Shown: positions 51,718 to 60,150 of the stretch, piece by piece
Numbering within the stretch: the first letter of the stretch is position 1
Layout of the letters: the number at the start of each line of letters is the position of its first letter
Notes under the pieces: generated by a model
Database searches by the model: none
The model's input: the letters and a program-made list of their open reading frames with translations, nothing else
What the model was told of the DNA's origin: nothing
Translations under genes and position numbers: made by a program
DNA from: JAISGQ01 sp045604965
GTDB lineage: Bacteria; Bacillota; Clostridia; Oscillospirales; Acutalibacteraceae
Assembly: GCA_045604965.1 (NCBI GenBank)
Contig: JAZUPB010000040.1
Coordinates: 1 to 64,000, forward strand
Length of the DNA stretch: 64,000 nt
Reading direction: 5' to 3'

Positions 51718-52314
51718 TTATATTATGTCTTTTATTTCCGAAAGAATAATGTCGTACAGCTCATTTGCTGCTACAGACAAATCATCGTTTACAACTTTAT
51801 ATTTATATTCATTTACACATTCAAGTTCTTCCACTGCACGGGAAAGTCTGTATTTTATCGACTCTTCAGTGTCAGTATCTCTTGCTCTGCCGCGTATACG
51901 CTTTTCGAGGACCTCTACAGACGGCGGAAGAATAAATATTGTCAGGACTCCGTCTATTTTTTCTACTACCTGATTTTTTCCGTTAAGGTCTATATCAAGA
52001 ATTATCGGTTCTTTTGCTTCTATTGCCTCTTCCAAATTTATCATCGGTGTTCCGTAATAATTCTCGCCGTATTTGTTGTATTCGGCAAACTCGCCGTTTT
52101 CGATCATATCAAGGAATTTCTCCTTCGATACAAAGTGGTAATGAACTCCGTCTGTTTCCTGTTCCGAGCGGCCTCTTGTAGTTGCCGAAACGGAAAAACG
52201 TGTTTTAATTCCTATTTTTTCAAGCTTCTTGTCTACTTCGCCTATCAATGTTCCTTTTCCAACACCTGAAGGTCCGGAAATTATTATGATGAGGCCGTTG
52301 CAATTATTCTTCAT
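51718..52314 (-). CDS. gmk: Guanylate kinase
   Basis: 198 residues from the ATG at 52314, preceded by GAGGAGG. It phosphorylates GMP to GDP. The P-loop IIISGPSGVGKGTLIGEV, the GMP-site SVSATTRGRSEQETDGVHYHFVSKEKF and ILDIDLNGKNQV are typical. It overlaps remA by 11 bases, so the two are translationally coupled. yloC-remA-gmk-rpoZ is the Bacillus order. Confidence 0.97.
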   Translation of the reverse strand: MKNNCNGLIIIISGPSGVGKGTLIGEVDKKLEKIGIKTRFSVSATTRGRSEQETDGVHYHFVSKEKFLDMIENGEFAEYNKYGENYYGTPMINLEEAIEAKEPIILDIDLNGKNQVVEKIDGVLTIFILPPSVEVLEKRIRGRARDTDTEESIKYRLSRAVEELECVNEYKYKVVNDDLSVAANELYDIILSEIKDII

Positions 52315-52573
52315 CGAGCTCCTCCTCGTCCTCTTCGTCACGATCGTTGAGTCTGTTCGCTATAGTTTCAGGCTGGAGCGCTGAAAGCACAACATGATCG
52401 CTGTCGGTTATTATGACCGCTCTGGTTCTTCTTCCGTAAGTCGCATCTATCAGCGATCCGCGATCTCTTGAATCCTGTATGATTCTCTTTATAGGTGCGG
52501 ATTCCGGGCTGACGATCGCTACAAGGCGATTCGCCGAAACCATATTGCCGAAGCCTATGTTTATAAGTTTCAT
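52304..52573 (-). CDS. remA: Extracellular matrix regulator RemA (DUF370)
   Basis: 89 residues. In Bacillus RemA is a DNA-binding activator of biofilm matrix and osmoprotection genes that forms ring-like oligomers. The motif MKLINIGFGNMVSANRLVAIVSPESAPIKR and DATYGRRTRAVIITDSDHVVLSAL match the family; the acidic tail DEEDEEELDEE is longer than usual. It starts 12 bases after yloC and overlaps gmk. The target genes in this organism are unknown. Confidence 0.93.
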   Translation of the reverse strand: MKLINIGFGNMVSANRLVAIVSPESAPIKRIIQDSRDRGSLIDATYGRRTRAVIITDSDHVVLSALQPETIANRLNDRDEEDEEELDEE

Positions 52574-52585
52574 ACCCTTTTCTCC

Positions 52586-53464
52586 TTACTCGATATTTTG
52601 TATCTGCTCTCTTATTTTTTCAAGCTCTGCCTTGACATCTACAACAACGTGAGCGATGCTTACATCCTGAGCTTTCGATCCGATAGTATTGATCTCTCTA
52701 TTCATTTCCTGTACAAGGAAATCCAGTTTTCTTCCTATTGCCTCTCCCGACTCCATCATCTGTGCCAGCTGATCAAAATGGCTGCGCAGTCTTACGGTCT
52801 CTTCTGCAACCGCTACCTTATCAGCATATATTGCAACTTCGGTAATAATGCGCTGTTCATCAACAGTCGCACCGCCGAGAAGGTCTGCGATCTTTGCTCT
52901 GAGCTTCTGCATATACTCAGACACAGTCTGCGGTGAACGTTCTTCGATGGTCGTGACGTGCGCCTTTATTGTCTCTACTCTGCTTTCAACATCGGCACGC
53001 ATTTTCGCTCCTTCTGTTTCGCGCATCTCGATAAAGCGATCCATAGCATCTTTTACTACGGACATTATGTTTTCGCACACCTGATCTTCATCGGCAACAG
53101 CTCTTCGCACAGTAAATATGTCCTGATATCTTGCGATAGCAACGTTTGATACTTCGTCCTTAACTCCGGTTATCTCTGATATCTTTCTTATTGCATCGGC
53201 ATAGCTCTGTGCAAGTGCTTCATTCAAAACAACTTCGCAGGCAGGATTGTCAACTGCAACGATAGATACATACATATCTACCTTTCCGCGCGAAACTCTT
53301 GACTGTGCATAAGCCTTCAGCTTTTCCTCCACAAAGGAATATCCTCTGGGAACTCTTGCCGAAAACTCAAAATATCTGTGGTTGACCGATTTGATTTCAA
53401 CCGTAATATCCAATCCGTCTACGACTGCCTGCGCTCTGCCGTAGCCTGTCATACTTCTTATCAT
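52586..53464 (-). CDS. yloC: YicC/YloC family endoribonuclease
   Basis: 292 residues. YicC-type proteins are RNases that trim small RNAs; the family motifs are the start MIRSMTGYGRAQ, EIKSVNHRYFEFSARVPRGYSFVEEKLKAYAQSRVSRGKVD, and the C-terminal FLVQEMNREINTIGSKAQD, which holds the catalytic acidic residues. The leader upstream contains two promoters and a structured 144-base stretch. It heads the yloC-remA-gmk-rpoZ operon. Confidence 0.95.
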   Translation of the reverse strand: MIRSMTGYGRAQAVVDGLDITVEIKSVNHRYFEFSARVPRGYSFVEEKLKAYAQSRVSRGKVDMYVSIVAVDNPACEVVLNEALAQSYADAIRKISEITGVKDEVSNVAIARYQDIFTVRRAVADEDQVCENIMSVVKDAMDRFIEMRETEGAKMRADVESRVETIKAHVTTIEERSPQTVSEYMQKLRAKIADLLGGATVDEQRIITEVAIYADKVAVAEETVRLRSHFDQLAQMMESGEAIGRKLDFLVQEMNREINTIGSKAQDVSIAHVVVDVKAELEKIREQIQNIE

Positions 53465-53500
53465 AGTGACGCCACCTCAAAACATCGATTTAATCAGTAT

Positions 53501-53530
53501 ATTTTACCATATATATTATAGTATTGTCAA
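53501..53530 (-). promoter_or_regulatory. Promoter P2 for yloC operon
   Basis: Minus strand TTGACA, 18 bases, TAAAAT, about 37 bases before the yloC start. Confidence 0.65.
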
Positions 53531-53674
53531 CTCAGTGATAGGGGCCGAAACATCCCTAAAAAGTCATATCACCACGACACCACCCTCTTTCAAGGGTGGT
53601 TTGTTGGTTTGTGGATGGGGAACGATTATGAAGACGTAATCAAATATCAGGATTCGAGGATAACTCCTCTCATC
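53531..53674 (-). ncRNA. Candidate structured leader RNA of yloC operon
   Basis: Between P1 and P2 lies about 144 bases that P1 would transcribe. Three hairpins are visible: GAGGA/TCCTC at 53656-53669, ACCACCCT/AGGGTGGT at 53579-53600 (with outer CCAC/GTGG pairs possible) and TAGGG/CCCTA at 53539-53558. No T-run follows, so it is probably a leader or a processed RNA, not a self-terminated one. I recognise no known riboswitch class. Confidence 0.4.
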
Positions 53675-53680
53675 ATCTGC

Positions 53681-53709
53681 ATTATACATTCTAAATTAGC
53701 ATTTGTCAA
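53681..53709 (-). promoter_or_regulatory. Consensus promoter P1 upstream of yloC
   Basis: Minus strand TTGACA, 17 bases, TATAAT, an exact sigma-A consensus that would start a leader of about 210 bases before yloC. Confidence 0.8.
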
Positions 53710-53898
53710 CATTTTTTATCTTTTGTTTTTTATTTAGTAGCAAAAAACGCCACACCTTGTGGTTTATTATATTTTATTCTCACATATATTGCGCTTTCAG
53801 TTTTGTAAATCAGCCTCTTTTTTTCTCATTTCAAAGCATTTTAAGCGCTTACACTCTGAAACACTTTGTATAAAAAACCACATTATTCAAAAAATATA

Positions 53899-53927
53899 CA
53901 CCCCACCGCATAAACTGCGGTGGGGTG
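53899..53927 (-). terminator. Terminator of HATPase gene
   Basis: CACCCCACCGCA/TGCGGTGGGGTG over a 5-base loop, followed by TATATTTTTT on the minus strand, right after the stop at 53936. Confidence 0.9.
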
Positions 53928-53935
53928 TTGCCTTA

Positions 53936-55570
53936 TTAGCTTTCAGCTTCTTCCTTCATAGCGGGAAGTCTGATAACAATTCTCATTCCCTTACCCTTTG
54001 AAGACTCAGCCATGCATTCGCCGCCGAGCTTCTGAAGGACACTTCTGGTAATGAACAGACCCATTCCGGTTCTGGTATCGTCTGGATTGGGAGCTTCATC
54101 GCCCATAAATCCTGCAGTAAATGCATAGGGCAGTTCTTCCTCGTCCATACCTTCTCCGCTGTCATCGATTATAAGATCTACATAATCATCAGCTTTTTTT
54201 GCCGAAACTGCGATCTTTCCTCCGTGAGGAGTGAACTCGATAGAGTTGAATATGACCTGTGTCATAGCAAAGATAAACCATCTCTTATCTGTAATTACAT
54301 TTACATCAAGACCCTTCCAGAGAAGGCTTATCTTCTTTTCAGTGAAGAACGGTGAGAATCTCTTGAGACATTCCTTTACAAGCACAGAATAGTTGTAGAC
54401 CTGCATATTCAATGCCTGATCTATCATTTCAAGCTGTGTGAAGTACAGCATTCTGTCTATCATTGCATTGACATATTCACAGTCTCTTCCAAGCTCACCT
54501 GCAACCTTTTTATCGTCGATATTCTTGAGCTTTTCAAGAATCTTCATCATCGGATTCTTTGCTGCACTTGACCATACCTCTACACAGTCACGATAGATAA
54601 TATCCTCTTCGCTCATATCTGCATAGAAAGATTCAAGAGTCTGTCCGGGAGACTGGGATGCAACAACCATACCCGGTGCAATATCCTTAAGCAGCAGACT
54701 GTTCTGCGGCTCCGGCTGAGGTTCTGCTGGTTCTTCCTCTATTTCGGGCTCTGAGTATGTTTCTTCGCTCTGCGGCTCTTCATGCTCATTTTCCTCATAC
54801 TGAGGCTCATTGTATTCGGCATCGGTTTCAAATGCTTCTTCAACCTCTGCCGGCTCTTCACTATATTCGGAATAATGCTCCTGTTCGTACTCTTCGGAAG
54901 CATTATTTTCTTCTGTCGGTGCAGGGTCTCCAAATGCAATTACAGGTTTTCCGAAGTCTTCGTCTTCAAATCCGGAATCCTCAAATTCATTTTCATACAG
55001 AGATTCAGACTCAGTATCAAAACTGTCATCATATTCGGGCTCATTCCACACGATATCTTCGTCTTCTTCTGATTCAAAGCTTTCGATGTTATCGGTCTCT
55101 TCTTCCGCTGTCTTTCTTCCGAAAAAGCCCTTTTCACGGAGCTGCTGGCTGGGGGGCATATCAAAACGGTTTTTCACTTCATTCTGATCAACCTGCTGTT
55201 CGATGATCATTTCATCATCCATCCGGTCATCAAAATCATCGAAGCCATTATAGTCCTGCTGTGAAAAATCATCCTCAAAACCTGCAGCTTCAAAAACATC
55301 GTTCTTGTTCTTTTTATTTCTTGTCCTCGTAAACCTTGATTCTTCTCCCTCTTCCTCAAACGCATTTGCTTCGGAATTCTTTTTGGATATCAGGTTGAAC
55401 ACAAGGAACACAGCCGCTGCGACAACTATGCCTGCAATAGCTCCCACAAGAACTACACGGCCTCCGTTATTTGTTATTATATCAAGCACCAGAGATATAA
55501 CAACCGCAGCTGCAACTATTCCGATAAGGATATAGAGCAAAATCTTTTTCTTCGGTCCGAGAGCACTCAT
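53936..55570 (-). CDS. Membrane HATPase protein, histidine-kinase-like without acceptor His
   Basis: 544 residues from the ATG at 55570; the ATG three codons earlier is only 2 bases from AGGAGG. Two N-terminal spans (ILLYILIGIVAAAVVISLVL and VGAIAGIVVAAAVFLVFNL) lead to a very acidic, low-complexity linker of over 200 residues (many Glu, Asp, Tyr and Phe), then a helical pair like a DHp domain (SAAKNPMMKILEKLKNIDDKKVAGELGRDCEYVNAMIDRMLYF), and a HATPase_c domain with an N-box-like FNSIEFTP, the G1 box DDSGEGMDEEE and G2 GTGMGLF. No histidine occurs in the DHp-like part, and no response regulator is next to it. It may bind ATP without phosphotransfer. Its own promoter and terminator make it a single-gene unit. 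Confidence 0.85.
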   Translation of the reverse strand: MSALGPKKKILLYILIGIVAAAVVISLVLDIITNNGGRVVLVGAIAGIVVAAAVFLVFNLISKKNSEANAFEEEGEESRFTRTRNKKNKNDVFEAAGFEDDFSQQDYNGFDDFDDRMDDEMIIEQQVDQNEVKNRFDMPPSQQLREKGFFGRKTAEEETDNIESFESEEDEDIVWNEPEYDDSFDTESESLYENEFEDSGFEDEDFGKPVIAFGDPAPTEENNASEEYEQEHYSEYSEEPAEVEEAFETDAEYNEPQYEENEHEEPQSEETYSEPEIEEEPAEPQPEPQNSLLLKDIAPGMVVASQSPGQTLESFYADMSEEDIIYRDCVEVWSSAAKNPMMKILEKLKNIDDKKVAGELGRDCEYVNAMIDRMLYFTQLEMIDQALNMQVYNYSVLVKECLKRFSPFFTEKKISLLWKGLDVNVITDKRWFIFAMTQVIFNSIEFTPHGGKIAVSAKKADDYVDLIIDDSGEGMDEEELPYAFTAGFMGDEAPNPDDTRTGMGLFITRSVLQKLGGECMAESSKGKGMRIVIRLPAMKEEAES

Positions 55571-55644
55571 TTCTCCCATAACCTCCTAATAATTCAAGTA
55601 TGTGTGACGATGCACACTGTTTGCCTCATTGTAAATTTCGATTT

Positions 55645-55673
55645 ATTATACGACTTTAAATAGTTTAAGTCAA
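55645..55673 (-). promoter_or_regulatory. Sigma-A promoter for HATPase gene
   Basis: Minus strand TTGACT, 17 bases, TATAAT, 74 bases before the start. Confidence 0.75.
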
Positions 55674-55676
55674 TGA

Positions 55677-55713
55677 AAAATCCGCCCACATCTTGTAAAA
55701 GCAGGCGGATTTT
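55677..55713 (-). terminator. Terminator of CDF transporter gene
   Basis: AAAATCCGCC/GGCGGATTTT with a 17-base loop; the outer arm gives a T-run on the minus strand. It abuts the promoter of the next gene. Confidence 0.7.
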
Positions 55714-55753
55714 ACACTATATTTTGAAAATATACAAAAAGTTTACAAATTGG

Positions 55754-56935
55754 TTATATAAATCCGCGATCTACGGTAATAACAGTGAACCAGGTTTCGT
55801 CTATCGCGCTGACAGCCTGCGCCAGTCTTTCGCGCAGCTCGTTCTCCTTCATTTTTGATTCATAAGGAAGTACAGCATCAAAAATTAGGTTTGTATGCGA
55901 CGGTCCTTCCACCATACGAAAATCGTGGATAGTGACTCCCGTCTCTATTGCTGCTGCAAGCTTCTGCACCTTTTCACGCATAGCCACTGTCTTTTCACAG
56001 TTATCTGAGATCGGATCCATATGTATTGTCAGCAGGATTCCAAGCTCTCCTCCAACTTCTTTTTCTATGCAGTCAATAAGATCGTGACTTTCCATTATAT
56101 CTGCACTGGATGAAACCTCTGCGTGAAGGGTAGCTATGGTTCTTGTCGGACCGTAGCTGTGGATTATCATATCGTGAACACCGTGTATGCCGTCATAGGA
56201 AAGTATTTTTTCATAAAGCTTATCAACAAGTTCTTTTGATGGTGCCTCTCCCAGCAAACTTCCAAGATTTTCTTTTATGACTGTTATTCCCGACCAAAGA
56301 ATGAACACCGCAACGATCAGACCCATTGCGCCGTCTATTCTGCCGGATATATTTACGGGCAGTCCGAGAAAATGGAGAACAACAGTAGTGATCAGCACTA
56401 CACCTGTTGAAATGCTGTCATTTATCGAGTCCTTTGACGATGCCTCAAGAACTCCTGAATCGATTGTTTTTCCAAGCTTGCGGTTGAACAGGAACATCCA
56501 AAGCTTTACAAGTATTGATATGACCAGAACTACCACCAGGGCAATGGAAAATGAAACCTCTGTGGGATTTATTATCTTCTGCAGCGAGCTTTTTCCCAGT
56601 TCGAATGCCACAAGCAGTATTACAACAGCAACTGCCATTGTGGTCAGATATTCATATCTGCCGTGACCGAACGGGTGCTCCTTATCGGCAGGGCGCGCTG
56701 CAAGCTTCATTCCAAGCATAGACACAAAACAGGATCCAAGATCTGAAAGATTATTGAAAGCATCTGCCATTATCGCTATACTTCCCGATATCATTCCTAT
56801 AAACAGCTTTGCCGCAAACAGCACAAGGTTGCATAGCATTCCGACTATGCTTGACAGCGTTCCGAACTTTCCTCTGCACTTCGGATCCTTCGGGTCAACT
56901 TCCTTTATAAAAAGCTTTATAAGCAATGATGTCAT
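55754..56935 (-). CDS. Cation diffusion facilitator (CDF) transporter
   Basis: 393 residues. CDF proteins export divalent metals (Zn, Mn, Fe or Co) by proton exchange. The metal site ADAFNNLSDLGS in TM2 with HPFGHGRYEY after TM3 is standard, and the second metal site is EASSKDSINDSIST in TM5. The cytoplasmic C-terminal domain (VHDMIIHSYGPTRTIATLHAEV) is longer than usual, followed by another 90 residues that contain a second related ferredoxin-like unit. Which metal it moves is not fixed. No metal regulator is adjacent. Confidence 0.92.
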   Translation of the reverse strand: MTSLLIKLFIKEVDPKDPKCRGKFGTLSSIVGMLCNLVLFAAKLFIGMISGSIAIMADAFNNLSDLGSCFVSMLGMKLAARPADKEHPFGHGRYEYLTTMAVAVVILLVAFELGKSSLQKIINPTEVSFSIALVVVLVISILVKLWMFLFNRKLGKTIDSGVLEASSKDSINDSISTGVVLITTVVLHFLGLPVNISGRIDGAMGLIVAVFILWSGITVIKENLGSLLGEAPSKELVDKLYEKILSYDGIHGVHDMIIHSYGPTRTIATLHAEVSSSADIMESHDLIDCIEKEVGGELGILLTIHMDPISDNCEKTVAMREKVQKLAAAIETGVTIHDFRMVEGPSHTNLIFDAVLPYESKMKENELRERLAQAVSAIDETWFTVITVDRGFI

Positions 56936-57021
56936 TTAAATCAGCTCCGTCGGGTTTATATGCCAATTAGTTTAACTCAATCTGTATCAGTTAGTCAAGG
57001 CATACAATATATATGCTTCCG

Positions 57022-57888
57022 TCAACCAAAGTATGCCCTGCAGACAGGAAGCGAGAGCATATCTTCAGGCATTGGGCAGGTAAGCTCTATTCGCTGATTC
57101 GTAATAGGGTGTGTAAATGCCATAAATCCGCAGTGGAGCGCCTGCCGTGATATTCTTTCTCTTGAGCCTCCGTACATATCATCGCCTAAAAGCGGCATTT
57201 TCATATATGATGAAAAGTGTACCCTTATCTGATGGGTGCGTCCTGTCTCCAGACGGCACTCTATAAGGGACATTTCTTCATCTGACTCAAGACTCCTCCA
57301 GTGAGTGATGCTGGGTTCTCCTCCCTCTCCCACCTCGCGCTGTATTCCGTGCCCTTCCTTTACTCTAATCGGCTGATCTATAGTCCCCTGTCCATCAAGT
57401 CTGCCTGTACACACCGCATAGTATATCTTTTCCGCACTCTCCTGCAAACGCACCGCGCTGAAGCTGTCTTTTGCTGCAAGAACAAGGCCTGTGGTATCCC
57501 GGTCAAGGCGGTTTATAGGGCGAAACGCAAAATTGGGCAGATAAGCGGCAACTGCATTGGCGAGAGTGTCCGTTATGTGTCCTTTTGTGGGATGAACAGG
57601 CATATTGGCAGGCTTATTAAGTACGAGGACGTAATCATCCTCATACACGATATCGAGCGGTATGGGCATAGCCTCTACACTCTCTTCATCGGGAATATGG
57701 AGCACTACCACGTCACCGCCTCTGAGAATATCCCTCGCTTTAGCCAGCTTTCCGTCAACTGTTATTCCGTTTTCGATATGCTTGAGCTTTGTATGCAGCC
57801 GTGCAGATATACGGCAAGTGCCGCGCAGAAAGCCTCGGACGGTTATCTCGTCCTGCTCGCACGGCACTTTAAATTCTAATGTTTTCAC
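57022..57888 (-). CDS. RluA family pseudouridine synthase
   Basis: 288 residues. The N-terminal S4-like RNA-binding part (CRISARLHTKLKHIENGITVDGKLAKARDILRGGDVV) precedes the catalytic domain with the motif INRLDRDTTGLVLAAK, whose second Asp is the nucleophile, and ETGRTHQIRVHFSSYMKMPLLGDDMYGG. The RNA target cannot be told from this; it is one of several paralogues usual in Clostridia. It starts with GTG immediately after the ilvE stop and likely depends on coupling. Confidence 0.9.
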   Translation of the reverse strand: MKTLEFKVPCEQDEITVRGFLRGTCRISARLHTKLKHIENGITVDGKLAKARDILRGGDVVVLHIPDEESVEAMPIPLDIVYEDDYVLVLNKPANMPVHPTKGHITDTLANAVAAYLPNFAFRPINRLDRDTTGLVLAAKDSFSAVRLQESAEKIYYAVCTGRLDGQGTIDQPIRVKEGHGIQREVGEGGEPSITHWRSLESDEEMSLIECRLETGRTHQIRVHFSSYMKMPLLGDDMYGGSRERISRQALHCGFMAFTHPITNQRIELTCPMPEDMLSLPVCRAYFG

Positions 57889-58959
57889 TTAGTCTTCTAC
57901 AGGTACAGTCCAGCCGAAGGTGTCTTCGATCTTACCCCACTGAATGCCTGTAAGGGTATCGTAGAGCATCTGGGAAACCTCACCGATCTCACCGTTGTTA
58001 ATGCTCATAATGGTATCGCCGTACTTGAGTTCTCCGACAGGAGAAATAACAGCAGCAGTACCTGAACCGAACATTTCCTTGAACTTACCCTGATTGTATT
58101 TCTCAACGACTTCATCGATGGAGAGAAGTCTCTCGGAAACCTTGTAGCCCTTGGAACGGAGCAGTTCGATGCAGCTTGCTCTGGTAACACCGGGAAGAGT
58201 AGCACCATCGAGCTCGGGAGTTACTATCTCATCATCAAATACGAAGAATACGTTCATTGCGCCGACTTCTTCGATGTACTTGTGCTCGATACCGTCAAGC
58301 CACAGAACCTGAGAATAGTTGAGCTTCTCTGCCTCGTCCTGAGCCTTGAGGCTTGCTGCGTAGTTGCCGCCTGTCTTTGTGTAGCCCATACCGCCGCGTA
58401 CTGCACGGACGTAATTGTTCTCTACATAGATCTTAACAGGTGCAAGTCCGCCGGGATAGTATGCACCGGACGGAGCGAGTATTACCATATAATAGAGCTT
58501 CTTTGCAGGATGTACGCCGAGGAACGGATCAGCTGCAAAAATAAAGGGTCTGATGTAAAGGCTGGTGCCCTCAGCATGAGGTACCCAATCCTTTTCTACC
58601 TTGATAAGCTCCTTGAGAGCCTCTACGCAAAACTCTTCGTCAACAGCAGGAATGCAAAGACGCTCATTGGAAGAGTTGAGACGTGCAAAGTTTCTGTCAG
58701 GTCTGAAAAGCTGAATCTTATCGTCAGCAGTGCGGTATGCCTTAAGACCTTCAAATACTTCCTGACCGTAATGGAAAACCATTGCTGCAGGAGAAAGGGA
58801 GATATCACCGAAAGGTACGATTCTGGGATCGTGCCAGCCCTGTCCCTCATCATATTCCATAATAAACATATGGTCTGTAAAAGTCTTTCCGAAACCAAGC
58901 TTGCTCTCATCAGCAGGCTTTGCTTTTGGGGCCGTTGTTCTGGTAATCTTTATTTCCAT
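57889..58959 (-). CDS. ilvE: Branched-chain amino-acid aminotransferase
   Basis: 356 residues, the long class IV type typical of Firmicutes and eukaryotic BCATs. It interconverts branched-chain amino acids and keto acids with PLP. The PLP lysine lies in YTKTGGNYAASLKAQ, followed by LDGIEHKYIEEVGAMNVFFVF and ATLPGVTRASCIELL. An AAGGAGT-like site precedes the ATG. No leucine or isoleucine pathway genes are near, and no T-box or attenuator is visible upstream. Confidence 0.95.
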   Translation of the reverse strand: MEIKITRTTAPKAKPADESKLGFGKTFTDHMFIMEYDEGQGWHDPRIVPFGDISLSPAAMVFHYGQEVFEGLKAYRTADDKIQLFRPDRNFARLNSSNERLCIPAVDEEFCVEALKELIKVEKDWVPHAEGTSLYIRPFIFAADPFLGVHPAKKLYYMVILAPSGAYYPGGLAPVKIYVENNYVRAVRGGMGYTKTGGNYAASLKAQDEAEKLNYSQVLWLDGIEHKYIEEVGAMNVFFVFDDEIVTPELDGATLPGVTRASCIELLRSKGYKVSERLLSIDEVVEKYNQGKFKEMFGSGTAAVISPVGELKYGDTIMSINNGEIGEVSQMLYDTLTGIQWGKIEDTFGWTVPVED

Positions 58960-59080
58960 ATAAATTACTCCTTACTTTTAAAATTGTATGTATATTAGTT
59001 TATCACTTTAACGTGTAATGCGCAATAGCAATTACGACGCTATTTGGCAAAATTATTTTTTGTTTTTTTATAATTTGCTA

Positions 59081-59108
59081 TTGACATTAAAGGATATATG
59101 TGTATAAT
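59081..59108 (+). promoter_or_regulatory. Sigma-A promoter for perR-rbr
   Basis: TTGACA, 16 bases, TATAAT. The palindrome at 59120-59134 lies just downstream, near the expected start of transcription. Confidence 0.75.
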
Positions 59109-59119
59109 AAGAATCGTAA

Positions 59120-59134
59120 TAGGAATGATTCCTA
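59120..59134 (+). promoter_or_regulatory. 7-1-7 palindrome, probable PerR/Fur operator
   Basis: TAGGAATGATTCCTA is a perfect 7-1-7 inverted repeat, the geometry of Fur-family boxes, placed between the -10 element and the start codon of the Fur-family gene. It differs in letters from the Bacillus Per box, so it may define this lineage's own site. Confidence 0.6.
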
Positions 59135-59151
59135 AAAAAGGAGGTCGAGAG

Positions 59152-59523
59152 ATGACCAAACAGCGACGAATCATTCACAGCATAATCAATAACTCCTGTG
59201 AGCATTTATGTGCTGACGGAATATATCTTGAGGCAAAAAAAGAAATGCCCAATATCGCTATAGGCACTGTTTACAGAAACTTAGGGCTAATGGTGGACGC
59301 AGGCGAAATACGACGCATTCCTATTGCAGGACAACCCGATCGATACGACAAAAGTACCAAACCACACGATCATATGCTTTGTGAAGATTGTGGCAAGTTG
59401 GTTGATTTGAGTATCGGAGATATTACCGGTCTGATTGAAGAAAAAACCGGCGCTTGTGTTACATCCTATGAACTTTCGGTCAGTGGCATATGTCCTGACT
59501 GTGTAAAATCAAAAACATTTTAA
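59152..59523 (+). CDS. Fur family transcriptional regulator, PerR-like
   Basis: 123 residues from the ATG at 59152, with AAGGAGG 8 bases upstream. The N-terminal winged helix (KQRRIIHSIINN, AIGTVYRNLGLMVDAGEIRRI) is followed by the dimerisation domain with two C-x2-C pairs (LCEDCGK and GICPDCV) that hold the structural zinc and DHMLCEDC for the regulatory metal. The N-terminal part is shorter than in Fur, as is common in PerR-like proteins. It precedes reverse rubrerythrin by 30 bases, a common peroxide-response pairing, and probably represses itself through the 7-1-7 site. Confidence 0.88.
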   Translation: MTKQRRIIHSIINNSCEHLCADGIYLEAKKEMPNIAIGTVYRNLGLMVDAGEIRRIPIAGQPDRYDKSTKPHDHMLCEDCGKLVDLSIGDITGLIEEKTGACVTSYELSVSGICPDCVKSKTF

Positions 59524-59553
59524 AATTAATTATTAAAAAGGAGATTATCAATT

Positions 59554-60096
59554 ATGAAAAAGTTTGTATGTTCTGTTTGCGGTTATGTTCACGAAGGCAA
59601 CGAGGCTCCCGAGGCTTGCCCCATCTGCAAGGCTGCTGCTGAGAAGTTCAACGAGAAAGACGAAGGCAACAAGTGGGTTGACGAGCACGTTGTAGGCGTC
59701 GCAGAAGGTGCTCCTGAGGATGTTATCGAGGATCTTCGCGCAAATTATATGGGTGAATGCACCGAGGTCGGTATGTATCTTGCTATGGCAAGAGTTGCTC
59801 ACCGTGAGGGCTATCCTGAGATCGGTCTCTACTGGGAGAAGGCTGCATGGGAAGAAGCAGAACACGCTGCTAAATTTGCTGAGCTTCTCGGCGAGGTCGT
59901 AACCGCTTCCACCAAAAAGAACCTCCAGATGCGTGTAGATGCTGAGGCAGGCGCATGCGACGGCAAGAAGAAGCTCGCTACCAGAGCAAAGGAGCTCGGT
60001 CTTGATGCAATCCACGACACTGTTCACGAGATGGCTAAGGATGAGGCAAGACACGGCCGTGCATTCGAGGGTCTCCTTAACAGATACTTCGGTTAA
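59554..60096 (+). CDS. Reverse rubrerythrin (rubredoxin domain first)
   Basis: 180 residues. The N-terminal rubredoxin-like knot (FVCSVCGYVHEGNEAPEACPICKA, two C-x2-C pairs) precedes a ferritin-like diiron domain with E-x-x-x-Y/H helices (YMGECTEVGMYLAMARVAHREG, AAWEEAEHAAKFAELL and MAKDEARHGRAFEGLL). This order is the reverse of classical rubrerythrin and is typical of Clostridia, where it reduces hydrogen peroxide with electrons from NADH via partner proteins. AAAGGAG precedes the ATG. Codons are strongly biased toward C and G at third positions, as in highly expressed genes. Confidence 0.94.
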   Translation: MKKFVCSVCGYVHEGNEAPEACPICKAAAEKFNEKDEGNKWVDEHVVGVAEGAPEDVIEDLRANYMGECTEVGMYLAMARVAHREGYPEIGLYWEKAAWEEAEHAAKFAELLGEVVTASTKKNLQMRVDAEAGACDGKKKLATRAKELGLDAIHDTVHEMAKDEARHGRAFEGLLNRYFG

Positions 60097-60150
60097 TCAC
60101 CGAATCATCCTTCTCACAAGATATCAACAGGTCTGATTTTAAAATAAATT

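Larger units (their letters stand above)
53465..53935. other. Intergenic: yloC promoters, leader and terminator
   Basis: This 470-base gap holds promoter P2 at 53530-53501, a structured leader at 53531-53674, promoter P1 at 53709-53681, and the terminator of the ATPase gene at 53899-53927. The AT-rich stretch from 53710 to 53898 shows no gene. Confidence 0.6.

Noticed and set aside
58960..59080. T-box or leader attenuator for ilvE
   Set aside because: The upstream space is too short and holds no T-box sequence or terminator stem.
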